Of a stretch of 25,102 bases of DNA, positions 1-11,079 are shown in pieces (within the stretch, counting starts at the first letter, position 1; every line of letters starts with the position of its first letter). The DNA is taken from the NCBI GenBank assembly GCA_910592005.1, contig CAJVPP010000876.1:1-25102 (forward strand), read 5' to 3'. Source of the stretch: Funneliformis mosseae. Taxonomy: Eukaryota; Glomeromycota; Glomeromycetes; Glomerales; Glomeraceae. The position numbers were made by a program, and so were the translations under genes. The notes beneath the pieces were generated by a model that did not search any database, was not told where the DNA came from, and worked only from the letters and a program-made list of their open reading frames with translations.

Positions 1-540
1 GGAAGGTATAATCCATCTAATCAGTACCTCTTTCAGAGAATAATCCGCAAGATAAAAAAAACAATCATCCAATTTTAGGATCTTTATGAAACACCTTAAT
101 GGTAGATCTATTTTATGAGATGAATGTATAAGAAAAACAAAAAAAGAAAAAGAAACTAACGAAGCACTTCCTTCAGAATCAGCTCAAATCTATTCAAAGT
201 TTTGACTTACCTAAGATTTTAGCTAAGATCTTTATCAAAACTCCACCTTAGACATTTCATATAATATATTTACTTCAATTGAAAAGAATTATATCGAAGC
301 AGAAGAAGTTATACATGAATTAAAAAAGCTCTTAGGTTGCAATTCACCCTTTAATTATATTCAGACAAAATTGCTTTGCAGAGTCTTAGTGAAACTATGT
401 TTGCATAGCAAATAATAAATAATTAACAAGAAGAAAAGGATTGCAGATTTTTATTAATCTCAATTAATCTAGCTTTGGAGATAAAAGTATGATATAGCAG
501 TTTTTCAAGCTCGTTACAACTTATGTTTTTTTTAATATGC
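1..540. other. AT-rich stretch without a recognisable gene
   Basis: No gene is recognised here. On the plus strand 227-412 stays open for 62 codons and reads protein-like, with an amphipathic stretch around EAEEVIHELKKLLG, but it lacks an ATG and I can name no family. It may be a fragment of an older coding sequence or chance. The stretch lies beyond the 3' end of the minus-strand gag/protease relic. Confidence 0.4.
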
Positions 541-549
541 TATCTTCGC

Positions 550-2545
550 TTATATCCTGAGAGTTTTGAGAAATCTTGTTTAGAGCTGACAAATCATCAC
601 ATTTAGGAGTAATGTTTGCGTAGTTCACCTCAAACTTATTTTTGACCTTATTCATAATAACTGAAATAATATAGTTTTTCCCATTAAGAGGAATCTTTAG
701 CTCATTGGTTTTCCAATCTATTGTGTAATTGTATTTTTTTAAAAGTTAGTTGGAAATATTAGTATCAGCTTGTGATATTTTAATATGATAAAATCTTCAT
801 GAATAGTACAACCAGAAGCTAAAGTAATAGGTAATTTGCAGATAATTTCAACAGATTCAACTAGAACAATAGCAATACTGCTGAGATCATATGTTTTAGA
901 TTTATCAATTTTAGCCCTCATGTGTTCAATGATATTTTCTATTATAATGGGGGCTTAGCTTCAGAGTTGATTGTCATAGCTGAAATTTTTAAACATTTAA
1001 TTTTATACTTTATCATAGCAACACTTGTTTTCAGCTCCCTTTTTTGAATGAAATCAATTTCTATCAGATCATCCAAAGTCTTCTCTTAATCTGAGTCAGG
1101 TATTGCAGGAGTTAATTTTCAGAAAGATAAAAAATTATTAGTTTTAGATTTAATATTTTTTTCTTGATTTAACTTCTTAATATCAAGCGAAAGGATTTGA
1201 ATCATATACAGAGGAAGGATCTTTTTAAGTTCTTCTTGAAAAATAGAATTAAGCTCACTTTAAACTATTTTGTAAATAGTTTTCTGATCAGCTTTGGTTA
1301 AAAAAGAATTAGCATTACTATTTTTCTGATTATAGTTTAGTGCTTCTGACCTCTGTTTTGTTTTGTGTGACTTTTTCGCAGTCTTAAAGTTTTTATTGCT
1401 AGAAAAGTCTTTTTTCCCACCACATCTTACTTTTTTTTGACTTTACAATATTAACAGTGATATCATCTCCAGAATCAGAAAAACTTGTGTCAGAATCAGA
1501 ACTATCACTAGACAATGTATCACTGGATGAGGTGTTAGAATCTGAATCTAAATCAGAACCTGAATTTATAGTAGCAAGATTAACTTTAGCTTTCTTAGAC
1601 TTATTCTTCTTTTTCTTCTTCTGAGTGTATTTGAGAGAATTATGTCCAATTCAGTTACAATTAGAATACTACTGTTGTATCTTCACAGTTTTTTTTAATT
1701 GTTTTAGCCACATGTAACTTTAACTGCTTTTTTGTAAGCTCAGCAAGTTCTTCATCAGAATCAACTTCAACCTTTTTCTTTGGCTTTAGTGGTAAAGTAG
1801 GATTAGGAACAGGAACAAATTCTGAAGTTTCTCCTGTAATCTATAATAAAAATCTACCTATATTTTCATCTTGTAAATTTTTATATGTTCTTGTAGGATG
1901 TGATTAGAATTGCGATGAAGCTACTTATTGAGGCTATTGAAGTTCTGAAGATGCTATTGTATTTTTTACCAAGCTCTCGATTTTAGTTTTAATCATCCCT
2001 GATTTATTAGTTTTTACATATAGATTAACTGCCAGAAAAATTGGAAAAGAAGATGATACACTCTGTTGAGATAATGTAAATTTTTCCATTTCTGCTAATA
2101 CTTCTGTAATATTATCCTAAGTATCATGAAATTTGGCTATCATTCAAAGATTGTATTGATTCATCAAAGACAGACCACAAATAAATTGCTTTCTTTGCTG
2201 TTTAGAAGTCATTTCAATTAATTTATTAATCTTTTTAATTTTAGTGAAGAATTGCTTAACTGACAAATTATTCTATACGAGTTAACCAAATATTGCTATT
2301 TGTTTTAAATGCTCAAATATTATATAAGCAGTTTTAAATAGGTAAAGAAGTTGATCAAGCTTAATAATAGTAATAGCAGGAAGACCACCTCTAGCATTCA
2401 GTGCCACTAGTGTATTATTTGTAGGCTTACCACTTGTGATAAACTAATCTTCATCCTATGTTCCATTCAGAATAATATTAGCACCAGTTGCGACCTTTGT
2501 TCTAATTTTATCAATTTCAACTCCCACTTTACCTTGAAATTCTCC
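550..2545 (-). pseudogene. decayed retroelement gag / aspartyl-protease polyprotein
   Basis: Read on the minus strand, the interval holds fragments in the order expected of a gag-protease protein. From about 2545 to 1960 there is a gag-like helical region broken by several stops. A zinc-knuckle remnant at 1627-1668 reads YSNCN*IGHNSLKY, i.e. CxxCxxxGHxxxxC with the first and last Cys now Tyr and one stop. A Lys/Asp/Ser-rich low-complexity linker lies at about 1486-1620. A pepsin-like protease remnant lies at about 550-1100, whose active-site DSGA is now NSEA (957-968), followed by CTIHEDFIILKYHK and DWKTNELKIPLNGKNYII. I recall very similar gag-asp-protease proteins from Rhizophagus. No reverse transcriptase or LTRs were seen. 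Stops and lost key residues make it non-functional; exact ends are uncertain. Confidence 0.7.
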
Positions 2546-2592
2546 AGTAGTATTTAAACCACCAATTTGATTACTACTATTTTCAGTAATTT

Positions 2593-2890
2593 TCTAAGAG
2601 TTTCGCTAAATTTTTGCGATCCTCTTAGAGAATTTACAAATTTTATGATTTTTTAAGAGTTTCACATATAATCAAACTGAACTTTTAGATTAATCCAAAA
2701 TTATCAATTCAGTTCAGATTTTTTTAGTTTGGATTAGAATTATAATCTGAAAAAAATCTGAAAATTTTTAGATTGATTTTTATACAATCTGAAACTGATC
2801 TGAACTGAACCGATCTGAAAAATCTTCAGATTAATCTGAACTATTCAGAGTTTTAGAAGCAAATCAGATTTTATCAATCACAAATTTAAA
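2593..2890. repeat. small hairpin followed by CTGAA/TTCAG-rich repeat DNA
   Basis: Positions 2593-2600 (TCTAAGAG) pair with 2622-2629 (CTCTTAGA), and CGC at 2604-2606 pairs with GCG at 2616-2618. From about 2640 to 2890 the pentamers CTGAA and TTCAG recur in both orientations, with TTCAG more common to the left and CTGAA to the right. This resembles a decayed inverted-arm element of the type seen at 3209-4367, but I could not find its ends. Confidence 0.5.
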
Positions 2891-3208
2891 ATTTTGTAGA
2901 GAATCAGAAAACAGTATTGATGCAAACTATTAATCATTTTTTTTTCTTGTCTTGTCTATTTTTAATTTTAAGATAAAAAAAGAAAAATAAGAATTTGTTA
3001 TTTAATCTGCTACCATTTTTCTTTGTAGATTATGTTGATAGTGGTAACTATCCTAGATATCAAATCAGAAAATCTCCTTATTCATTCAATTTACCTTATA
3101 GGTACTATATCTATTACAGACAATTCTACTATTACAAATTCCAGTACTAGATTCCTATACTTAATAAATAATTATTTTTTAAAAAACAGACCTGTTAAAA
3201 CTCTAATA

Positions 3209-4367
3209 TAAAGCTTCACATAAGCCAGTTTAGCTTGGATTACTATTGGCTCAAGTTGAGCTACTTTTTTTGGATCAGCTTAGCTTAGCTCGTAAAGATT
3301 AATTAACAAGCTAAGCCAAACCAATGTGGTTTGCAAGCTAACTCGTTCAGCTTGCATTTATATTTAGAAATAAAAAACCATTAATAGAAACGTTTCTCAT
3401 TAAGAAAAATGTTTTTAGAATGATTCCCTTTGAGGAGAACATTTCTGAAATGATTTCTTTAAGAGAAATATTTTTAAAACGATTTTTATCAAGAGAAAGT
3501 TCTGAAATAATTTCCTTTGAGAAAAACATTTTCAGAACAATTTCCATCAAGAGAAAAGTTTCAGAATAATTTCCTTTAAGAAAAATATTTCTGAAATGAT
3601 TTTCTTCAAGAGAAACATTTCTGAAGTGATTCCTATCAAGAGAAAAGTTCTGAAATGATTCCCTTTGAAAGAAATATTTCCACTACGATTTCTTTATGAG
3701 AAATATTTTCAAAATGATTTCCTTCATGAGAAATATTTTTGAAATGATTCTTTTTAAAAGAATTGTTTTTAGAGCAAATTCCATAAAGGTTTTCACTTCC
3801 AGAATGATTTTCTTGAATGATTTTATTTCTGAAATGATTTTCTTGAAGGACTTCACTTCCAGAATGATTACCTGAAGAATTTCACTTTTGAAATGATTTC
3901 CTTAAAGGATTTCACTTCCAGAATGATTTTCTTAAAGGACTTTACTTTTAAAATGATTTTTTTAAAGGACTTCATTTCTGAAACGATTTCCTTAAAAGAC
4001 TTTGCTTCTGAAGTGATTTTTTTTATGAAAATGCTGCCAGATACATTTTTCTTTAAAAAAAATATCACTGAAGCTATTTTTCTTAAAAGAAAACATTACA
4101 AGATTATTTTTCTTTAAAGGAAATATTATTAGAGCCATTTTTCTTAAAAGAAAACATCACTGAGGCCATTTTTCTTCAAAGAAAAATTGTCTTTGAAATT
4201 ATTTTCTTTAAAGAAAAAATATAAACCAATGAGCTGAGCTGTGGTAGAGCTAAGTCACGGTATAAGCTAGTTCATCTGGCTTGTGACTTATTTTATAGTG
4301 ATTTAAGCTGAACTTAAACGAGTTGGCTCATTTAGTTTGCAAGTAGCTCAGCTTATGTGAAGCTCTA
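3209..4367. mobile_element. non-autonomous TIR element with AGCTT-rich arms and minisatellite core
   Basis: A perfect 14-bp inverted repeat, AGCTTCACATAAGC, lies at 3212-3225 and again inverted at 4351-4364; extended to TARAGCTTC it is about 17 bp with one mismatch. Both arms (about 3209-3357 and 4225-4367) are rich in AGCT/AGCTT words. The flanks ctctaata (3201-3208) and ctctgatt (4368-4375) match at 6 of 8 bases, compatible with an aged 8-bp target duplication. TAGAG-like ends plus 8-bp duplications suggest the hAT superfamily, but this is inference. No transposase remains inside; the interior is a minisatellite. Confidence 0.65.
3390..4215. repeat. 30-bp minisatellite array
   Basis: Degenerate 30-bp units run head to tail. 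From about 3390 to 3780 they follow ATTTCCTTCAAGAGAAATAT + TTCTGAAATG. From about 3780 to 4030 the core changes to CTTGAAGGACTTCAC + TTCCAGAATG, with TTCCAGAA at 3797, 3857 and 3917, exactly 60 bp apart. From about 4030 to 4215 the units are about 31 bp and centred on TTTCTTTAAAGAAA-like palindromes. Because 30 is a multiple of three, both strands stay open over part of the array and would encode 10-residue Phe/Lys/Ile-rich repeats. I regard those open frames as by-products of the repeat, not genes. Confidence 0.85.
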
Positions 4368-4375
4368 CTCTGATT

Positions 4376-5381
4376 ACATTTTTTCATCTTAAATCAAGCT
4401 GACTTTTATCACAAATCTCAACAATTAAACGGAAATTATCAGTATTTTTTCAGATTCACTCTTATCTTTTGAAAAAGAATTCTATTTAAAGCTTCATAAT
4501 TTTAGCTTTGTTTCAAGAACTACTATTCAAACCAAATTGATTTACAATATTTTATGGTCAAGTTTCTTAACTGAAATCTCAATTTCTTTATCTTTTTCAA
4601 AATCTTCTTAATTCAAATAATTCATAATCAATCACAATTATAATAATAATTAATTCTGATAAAACAAGCCAAATGCAAGTCTACTACTTTAAAATTTTTC
4701 AACCTTCTAAAATCTAAAAATTAGCAGACATCATAACAAATACCATCTCTTTAATAATACAATAAAATAATACTACAGCATCTAATCAAGAATAATCCTA
4801 ATGCTTTATTTATATTTTAAAATTTTTAAATAGTTGCTATGATTTTTGTTTCACTTAAAATTTTTTTTTCTTTTTCTTTCTTAATTCAAAAAATTTTCAT
4901 AAAATTATACATATATTTTATACTATTTAATCTAACTATTAATAAAAAAAAAATAATATAAAAAAAACATACCTTTGATAACTTTTAATTTGGATTAAAA
5001 AGCAAATTTAAATTTAAAAAAAAATAAATTAGCTTTTTTTTCTTTTTTTCTGTTTTACTTGATGCATATATGTAAGATCAGAAGAGAATTTCACTTTTCT
5101 GTAATGAAGAATAAAAAGGTGCTATCAAATAAATTTTTGCTTTACATAAAACTATCCCAAAAAAATGATAAAAATATGAGAAACAATATAAAGAACGCAA
5201 CTTATCTATATGATAATGAATTATTCATCAATTTTTTGCTAAAAAAAAGACAATAAAAAACTCAATTTATGTGAAATCCTTATTTTTTAATTTCTGAATC
5301 CTAATTCCAATAATCTTTTTTTATTCTCATGTATTTCAGTCTTTGAATCTAACGAACTGAATTTTTTATCAAATTACAAAA
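4376..5381. other. AT-rich intergenic DNA, no gene seen
   Basis: The stretch is dominated by A/T homopolymers (for example around 4860-5060) and has frequent stops on both strands. The 65-codon open frame at 5059-5256 is Lys/Asn-rich with no recognisable motif and is probably compositional chance. Confidence 0.5.
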
Positions 5382-5606
5382 TACAGGTGCTGATCAAAAT
5401 TATGTGGACACTTTTTATTTACCAGAATTATGCAGATTATCAAATAATTATATATTATATTTATTACTGATTTTTTATTTATTAATGTAATAAACGAATA
5501 TATAAAGTTTTTTAGCTTCACATTTTTATATTTTTAGTATGTTAAAGATTCCTGAAAGGTAAAGATATTAAAAAGTCCCATAGAACTAAGTTCTAAATAT
5601 TCCTAC

Positions 5607-6125
5607 AAAGTTCAGTCTAATTCAAGATCTTTTGAACTATAGGACTGCGATCTTAGAACTGCAGTCCTATAGAAATTAGGATTTGCAGTTCTAGGACTCA
5701 GTCCTATAAAAATTAGAACTTGTAGTTCTTGGATTGCGGTCTTATACTTTTATAGAAAAAATAATTATTTAAGAAGAATAATGACGAATCATTTGACTTG
5801 AGCGATAAAAGAAATAATTATTCAGAAAAATAATAAAGAATCATTTAATTTGAATGATAAAAAAGTCATTCAAAAAGAATAATAATAAATCATTTGACTT
5901 AAACAATAAAAAATGTTTTAAGAAGAATGATAAAAAAAATTATTCAAGAAGAACAATGAGGAATCGTTTGACTTAAACAATTATTTTTCTATAACATTGC
6001 AGACTTAGAACTGCAGTTTTGGGATCTGATCCTAGAATCCAGTCCTAAGACCCAAGTCCTATAGACCAGGTCTTCTTTAGGACTGGGAGTTTTGGGATCA
6101 GACTAGGATTAAACTGGAATTTAAC
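5607..6125. mobile_element. nested inverted-repeat element with GGACT-rich arms
   Basis: The ends are inverted copies: AAAGTTCAGTCTAATTCAAG on the left against AAATTCCAGTTTAATCCTAG on the right read in reverse. Both arms carry many GGACT/AGTCC words, including the palindrome TAGGACT-C-AGTCCTA at 5692-5706. An inner inverted pair (5751-5773 and 5972-5993, TATAGAAAAATAATT type) borders the tandem core. ATTCCTAC (5599-5606) and AATCCTAC (6126-6133) match at 7 of 8 bases and may be a target duplication. The exact ends are uncertain by about 3 bp. Confidence 0.55.
5770..5975. repeat. about 52-bp degenerate tandem repeat
   Basis: Roughly four copies of a unit reading AAGAAGAATAATGA.GAATCATTTGACTT.A.CAATAAAA lie between the inverted arms of the nested element. 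Spacing between successive AATCATTTGACTT-like cores is about 50-60 bp, with several substitutions and small indels per copy. Confidence 0.65.
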
Positions 6126-6149
6126 AATCCTACTAAAAGAAAATTCTTC

Positions 6150-6235
6150 TAGAATATTATAAAAAATTGATTAATAGTATGTCATGGAGAATCAAAGCTG
6201 TTATTATTACAAATGGCAATAGAATTAAATATTAG
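6150..6235 (+). pseudogene. Tc1 transposase C-terminal fragment
   Basis: The plus strand reads LEYYKKLINSMSWRIKAVII, then TNGNRIKY and a TAG stop at 6233-6235. This matches the end of Tc1-family transposases, where the last residues are typically SMPRRI.AVI.A.GG.TKY followed by stop. It lies about 100 bp inside the right TIR, as expected for a plus-strand transposase. The N-terminal DNA-binding domain and the DDE catalytic region are absent, so this is a remnant only. Confidence 0.75.
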
Positions 6236-6373
6236 TATTTGAACTTTTTTTATAAAAATTAATAAATGACAATAAAATAAATATACTTTATCTTATTTTA
6301 TTTCCAATATATGTTTTTTTTGTATAATTTTTTTATTTAAAAAGTGTTCGCATAATTTTGATCAGTATCTGTA

Positions 6374-7827
6374 AATAAATTAATAAATTAAAAAAATATT
6401 ATATTATTTTTTTTGATATTATATCTTTGATTCAGAACTTCCTTTTAAATCTTTACTAAATTACCAAAATAATTCAGAAACTATACTCAAAGACCTATAA
6501 TATTAATTAAAATCTTATTAGCTCATAAACTTAAACACTTCACTTTCTACTATTACCTTAATCACTCTAAATAACTTACCTTTAGAATCCTAGATTCTAA
6601 CTAAACAAATTTTCAGACTATTGGAAAACTTTAATTCCTTCATATTAAACCAGTTCATTTATACATCTTATGCATTTTATAATTGCTTAATGTATTCTAA
6701 AAAATGTGAATAGTTAACTTATGATTAGACACTAATATACTCAATACTAAAAGCGTATCCTGAATTAGAATCTTTAACATTATTAACATTTTATATGAGA
6801 CTTTCTTAGCATGTTACAGTATGTTTGTCTTGCAAGAGTTTTAGAAAAAGATATCCCTTTCTATTTTTATATCCAATTTCAAATGAAATCCAAAATATTC
6901 TAATAAAAAGAAAAATATATCTATCACTCATCTTTATACATTATTTCTTAGAAAGGAGCTTCAGTAGCAGTGCTATTTATTCTAAATATAGAATGAATCA
7001 AAATGATAGACTTCTTAAAAATATATGATCACTGATACTATACTTTAGAATACTCAGTACTTACTTAGAAAAATAAATCTGTGTTAAATCCTACCAGATC
7101 TTAAATTGATGATATGTTGATCATAGTAGCAGACTGGTTGAAAAATATAATCTTTTCCTAAAAAGCTATTCTCATCTTTTAAACATCCAAATCTGCTATA
7201 ACTAATCTATTTGCTATTACCCCTATCTGCCTGATAATAATTCCATACCTTTCTGCTTACCTAATAATATTATAATTTCTAATGTCAATTTTAATGTGAA
7301 AATACATAATGAGAATTACCATTATTCACATCTAATAGTTAGATTTATCAGATCACTAAATAATACTCTACTAGCCTTAGTCATGAATGACCTGAACTTA
7401 GAGGTATAACGGAGATTTTTCTTAAATTTTTTAGTGTATTTTACGTTTAAAAAAATTTATTTTAAATTGCATATAATATATATATATATATATATCAGGC
7501 TCTACCTTTTTTTCAGATAGGATAGGATACTATGGTGATGAAACATCTGAATCAAGAAAGGTTATAATGATGCTTATGAAGAAACTTACTTCAAATATAT
7601 TAAGCAATATATGCTTAATATTGACCTCTGATTTAGACTTAACCATAGGTGGCTTACTTAATCATACATCAAACTGAAAAAGATTCACAATTATCAAAAT
7701 AATTAACAAATTTGACAGCAAAACTAAGCAGATAAAGTCTATTGCCTTCTAATCGTGATTCATCTTATTTAAAAATCAACCTACTTCAATTACTTAATCA
7801 ATATTATAAGTATAATATAACGTTAAG
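6374..7827. other. AT-rich intergenic DNA with a (TA)n run
   Basis: I see no gene. A TA dinucleotide run occupies about 7476-7495. The 67-codon open frame at 6825-7028 has no recognisable domain and is interrupted around it by stops in all frames. Confidence 0.5.
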
Positions 7828-7835
7828 CGTATCTA

Positions 7836-8188
7836 TAGAGTTAGATTTGAGTCAAAGTTGAGTTAAAAAATTTTTGACTTGAAGAGTACTTGAGTTAAAA
7901 ATTTGAGTTAGAAACTCGAATTAAACTCGAATTAAAGTCATAATACAGGCTGAAAAGTATAATGCAAGCCAAAATTTTGTGATAATTCAGAGTCAAATCA
8001 AAAGAATTTTTTTAAAAAAAAGTTTTTATTCAATGATTATATAATAAATGTTAATTAAATTATGCTATTAAATATATAAATTTGAAATTAACTCAAGTAG
8101 GTTTAACTTGACTCAACTCAAATTCTGACTTAAATTAGAATTTAACTTAAGGTAACTTAAATTAAAATGAATATGATTCCAGTCTCTA
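7836..8188. mobile_element. non-autonomous element with GAGTT/AACTC inverted arms
   Basis: The left end starts TAGAGTTAGAT and the right end, read in reverse, starts TAGAGACTGGAAT. The left arm (about 7836-7925) is rich in GAGTT and the right arm (about 8090-8170) in AACTC, so the arms are inverted copies around an AT-rich centre. CGTATCTA (7828-7835) and CATACCTA (8189-8196) match at 6 of 8 bases and could be an aged 8-bp target duplication. No coding capacity is present. hAT affiliation is inferred from the TAGAG ends and the 8-bp spacing. Confidence 0.5.
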
Positions 8189-8499
8189 CATACCTATTGC
8201 TTTCGAATAATATACTTTTCAATGAAAAATCATTCAAATAATTTATAATAATTTGTAAGTTAGAAAGTAAGTGAATAATAAAGTGGAACAAACTTATATA
8301 ATTAGTTTTCATATTCTAGTCAGATCAGAAAAACAGGATTTTAAAATTTTTTTTAAATTATAATTGACCAATAGAAAGGCTCCATTTTGATATTATGTGA
8401 TCAAATTAATTTAATGCTAATTTATTATTAAATTTATTATATTCATTATCAAAAAAATTAAAAAATTTATTGATTTTTTGTTTGTTTTAGGTTTTCATA

Positions 8500-10760
8500 T
8501 ACTTTCGATTATTTTTATTACCTTGTCCTACCTCAAACGTTTCTTTAAATTAACAGTATTACTATTACAATTATTGCAATGTGAATACTTACCCTTTGCT
8601 GGTTTAAAAACATCTAAGTTACCACATTCAATACAAATGTCTAGGTAAATTCTGGTTGAATAGTATAGTTTTTCTACTTGTGATACACAAAACTATGAGT
8701 CATTAATAAAAACTTTTAAAAAGAGTTTACGAATTAAATTCTTTGCACTACTATCAGACTCTTCCTCTACAATATTATCAGGCTCTTTATCTTCATCTTT
8801 AGGTTCAAGCTATTCATTTTCATCTTCCTTATCTATGTTTTCTTGATCATTAACTTTATCACTAATATTATTTTCCATATCATATTTTAGTAGTATAATT
8901 ATTGCTAAGTCATATGTACCATGAAATGATAAACCGCAGGTATAAAAAATCATATCTAAAAATTCTCATAAGGTTGTTTTATCTTTTTCAGAAAGTATTT
9001 TTGCACTAAATAGAAAATGTGGCTTTTCATATTCAGTGCAATTTACAGTAATACAAACATTTTTTGCACATATAGCAGAGGGACAAAAAGGCATAGTGTG
9101 TTTTGTTTTTGTAGTTTTTATTTTACCTTTCTTCATTTTCACTTTACATTTATAAAAGAAGGTCTATGATTTTCTGTTATTTGTGCACCATATAATTCTT
9201 CAAATGACTTGTAATATAAGTCATTTTCAGGTACTGGATCTAGAAGATAATATAACAGTTCAAAATATTCTTGTGAATAACAGGGAGGATGACAAATGTT
9301 ACAGTCCAATTTATCACATTTTTAATTATAAAAAAATAATGTCTTATCATGCAACAATAATCTAAGAATTCCTGCAGATATGAATTTTAAAATAAAGGTA
9401 TATTATTTGAGCTTTTTTTTTGTATAATTCATTTAATTATTTTACTTACCCTTTATTTTATTTGTTCTGTAGTACAGTCTTCACGAGTAACACTATCATC
9501 TACAATCTGAATTATTTTTCAGAATCTCTCTATTTCTATTTCTGATGCCATAGCAAATGTTCTAAACAGCTCATCTTTAAAAGATTAGCAGTTAAATATA
9601 TTATTAATTAAATGAATTAGAACTTGAAGACTTTCAATAAAATCTTTTTTCAAGTTAGGATGTTCCTCGATAATTTTGCAGATTTTGTTCATTGTACCAA
9701 TTTTACCTATTAATTTTTCTGATTTATTGTTCATCTTAGCCCATATTAAACCTACACTTTATAGTCCTAGATTTAAGATAGACATAATACATTTGATGGG
9801 ATTTTTCCATAAATGCTATGATAGAGTTCAAACAGCAACAAAATAATCAAGTTCTAAAGCAATAAAAAGGCAAATGTAGGAGAGCTAAATACAGGTATAT
9901 GTGTAATGATGGTCTGATTCATTATCTGTATAGAAACATAATATAGGTTTATCTGCAAGCTTTTCTTTAAGAAGTATATGACATAGTTCTGTTACATAGT
10001 GAAGTAGTAAAGAAGGTTGAAAGATTAGATCCTTTAATCTGATACATACTTTTCTACATAAAAATTACTATTTATTAATTCGAATATATTGTATATCATT
10101 ATTACACTCAGTATAATTTCTATTTTAGTATAATTGTGATCAGCAACTATAAATGTAGTATCTCTACTGATCATAACTTTCTTTTCTCTCTCTACAGTAA
10201 CAACAGGGAATCCAGGTTTTCCAACTTTATAACAATGTTTATCATCCAAAAAATAAAATTTGTGATTTTACAAAACTAAACAGAAAATTCTTTTTCATAG
10301 TGAAATAATGCTAATATATAATGAACATCTGGATAATAGGCTCGTAATTGATGTATTTGAATCATAAATTTCAAAAGTAAATGACCAGTAAATTGCAAAC
10401 TACTAATTCTTATTAGATTCTTGAGCTAGAACTGTATTTTTAATTATTGTGCACTGGAAATCAGTATTCTAAATGAATATTCGCGCTTAATTTATATAAA
10501 AGATCATTCACTGAAATTATAATTACAAGATAAATAATTGAATTATGTCTGCATTCATCTACAGTGATCACAGCATCCACTGCCTTTCCTTCAAGATACT
10601 GAGCTGCAATTTTTCAAAAAATATCATATTTGCTAGATCTTCTGCTGTTGTGTTCACGTAAATTAATTGTGATTTCTAGATCACTAAGATCTAAAGTATT
10701 TTTAATACATTCATCAATTTTTGCTTCATTCGTAGTTTCAGTTGCAAAGATGTCACCTAT
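8500..10760 (-). pseudogene. relic of a transposase-like multicopy fungal protein
   Basis: Minus-strand translation gives a colinear protein broken by stops and frameshifts. From the N-terminal side it contains REHNSRRSSKYDIF (about 10650), DDKHCYKVGKPGFPVV (within 10034-10249), LCFYTDNESDHHYTYTC (about 9891-9950), LDYFVAV (about 9850), SEKLIGKIGTMNKICKIIEE (about 9655-9720), ELFRTFAMASEIEIERF (about 9520-9580), FELLYYLLDPVPENDLYY (about 9220-9280), MPFCPSAICAKNVCITVNC (about 9045-9095), an acidic linker (about 8760-8880), and a CxxC..CxxC zinc ribbon (CIECGN .. HCNNC, about 8575-8630). I recall this order from abundant uncharacterised Rhizophagus proteins in which the YTD motif reads YTDGGPDHR. 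DDK and YTD look like DDE-nuclease acidic motifs, so a transposase origin is inferred, not shown. Weak GT..AG introns may be present. Confidence 0.6.
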
Positions 10761-11079
10761 TAACATCTGATAGATTACTCAAAGTGATGATGGCTTAGCT
10801 TTTAAAAGAAGTAGATCACAGGTATGTAGATAATTTATTCATATTATTTGTGTATAGTATGAGACGTATCAGCCTGTAGTTCATTTATAATCTGTTTATT
10901 TTCTTATAAAATCATCATCTCATTAGCTTGTTCATCAATTTTTCATATCAAAATCATATTAAAAGTATATTTCCAGAATTAAACTAATACTCTCCAATTG
11001 TAAAGGAAAACACATAAGATAAGCCTTGGATATAATGCATCTTTGCTCTATATATAAATTATTTTATTAGCTTATATCA

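Larger units (their letters stand above)
5384..6371 (+). mobile_element. internally replaced Tc1-type transposon
   Basis: The 34-bp terminal inverted repeats at 5384-5417 and 6338-6371 begin CAG and share CTGATCAAAATTATG..ACACTTTTTA; I count 30 of 34 matching. They are flanked by TA on both sides (5382-5383 and 6372-6373), the usual Tc1/mariner target duplication. Only the C-terminal end of the transposase survives (about 6150-6235). Most of the original body has been lost and 5607-6125 is now a different inverted-repeat element. The element cannot make its own transposase. Confidence 0.88.

Noticed and set aside
3347..4117. Open frames on both strands encoding Phe/Lys/Ile-rich 10-residue repeats
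   Set aside because: They follow directly from a 30-bp tandem repeat free of stops; no start context, domain or conserved non-repeat part supports a protein.
6825..7028. 67-codon plus-strand open frame
   Set aside because: No recognisable motif and no splice partners; length is unremarkable in this composition.
9183..9365. 60-codon plus-strand open frame
   Set aside because: It is a shadow of the minus-strand transposase-like relic, whose antisense translation matches family sequence.
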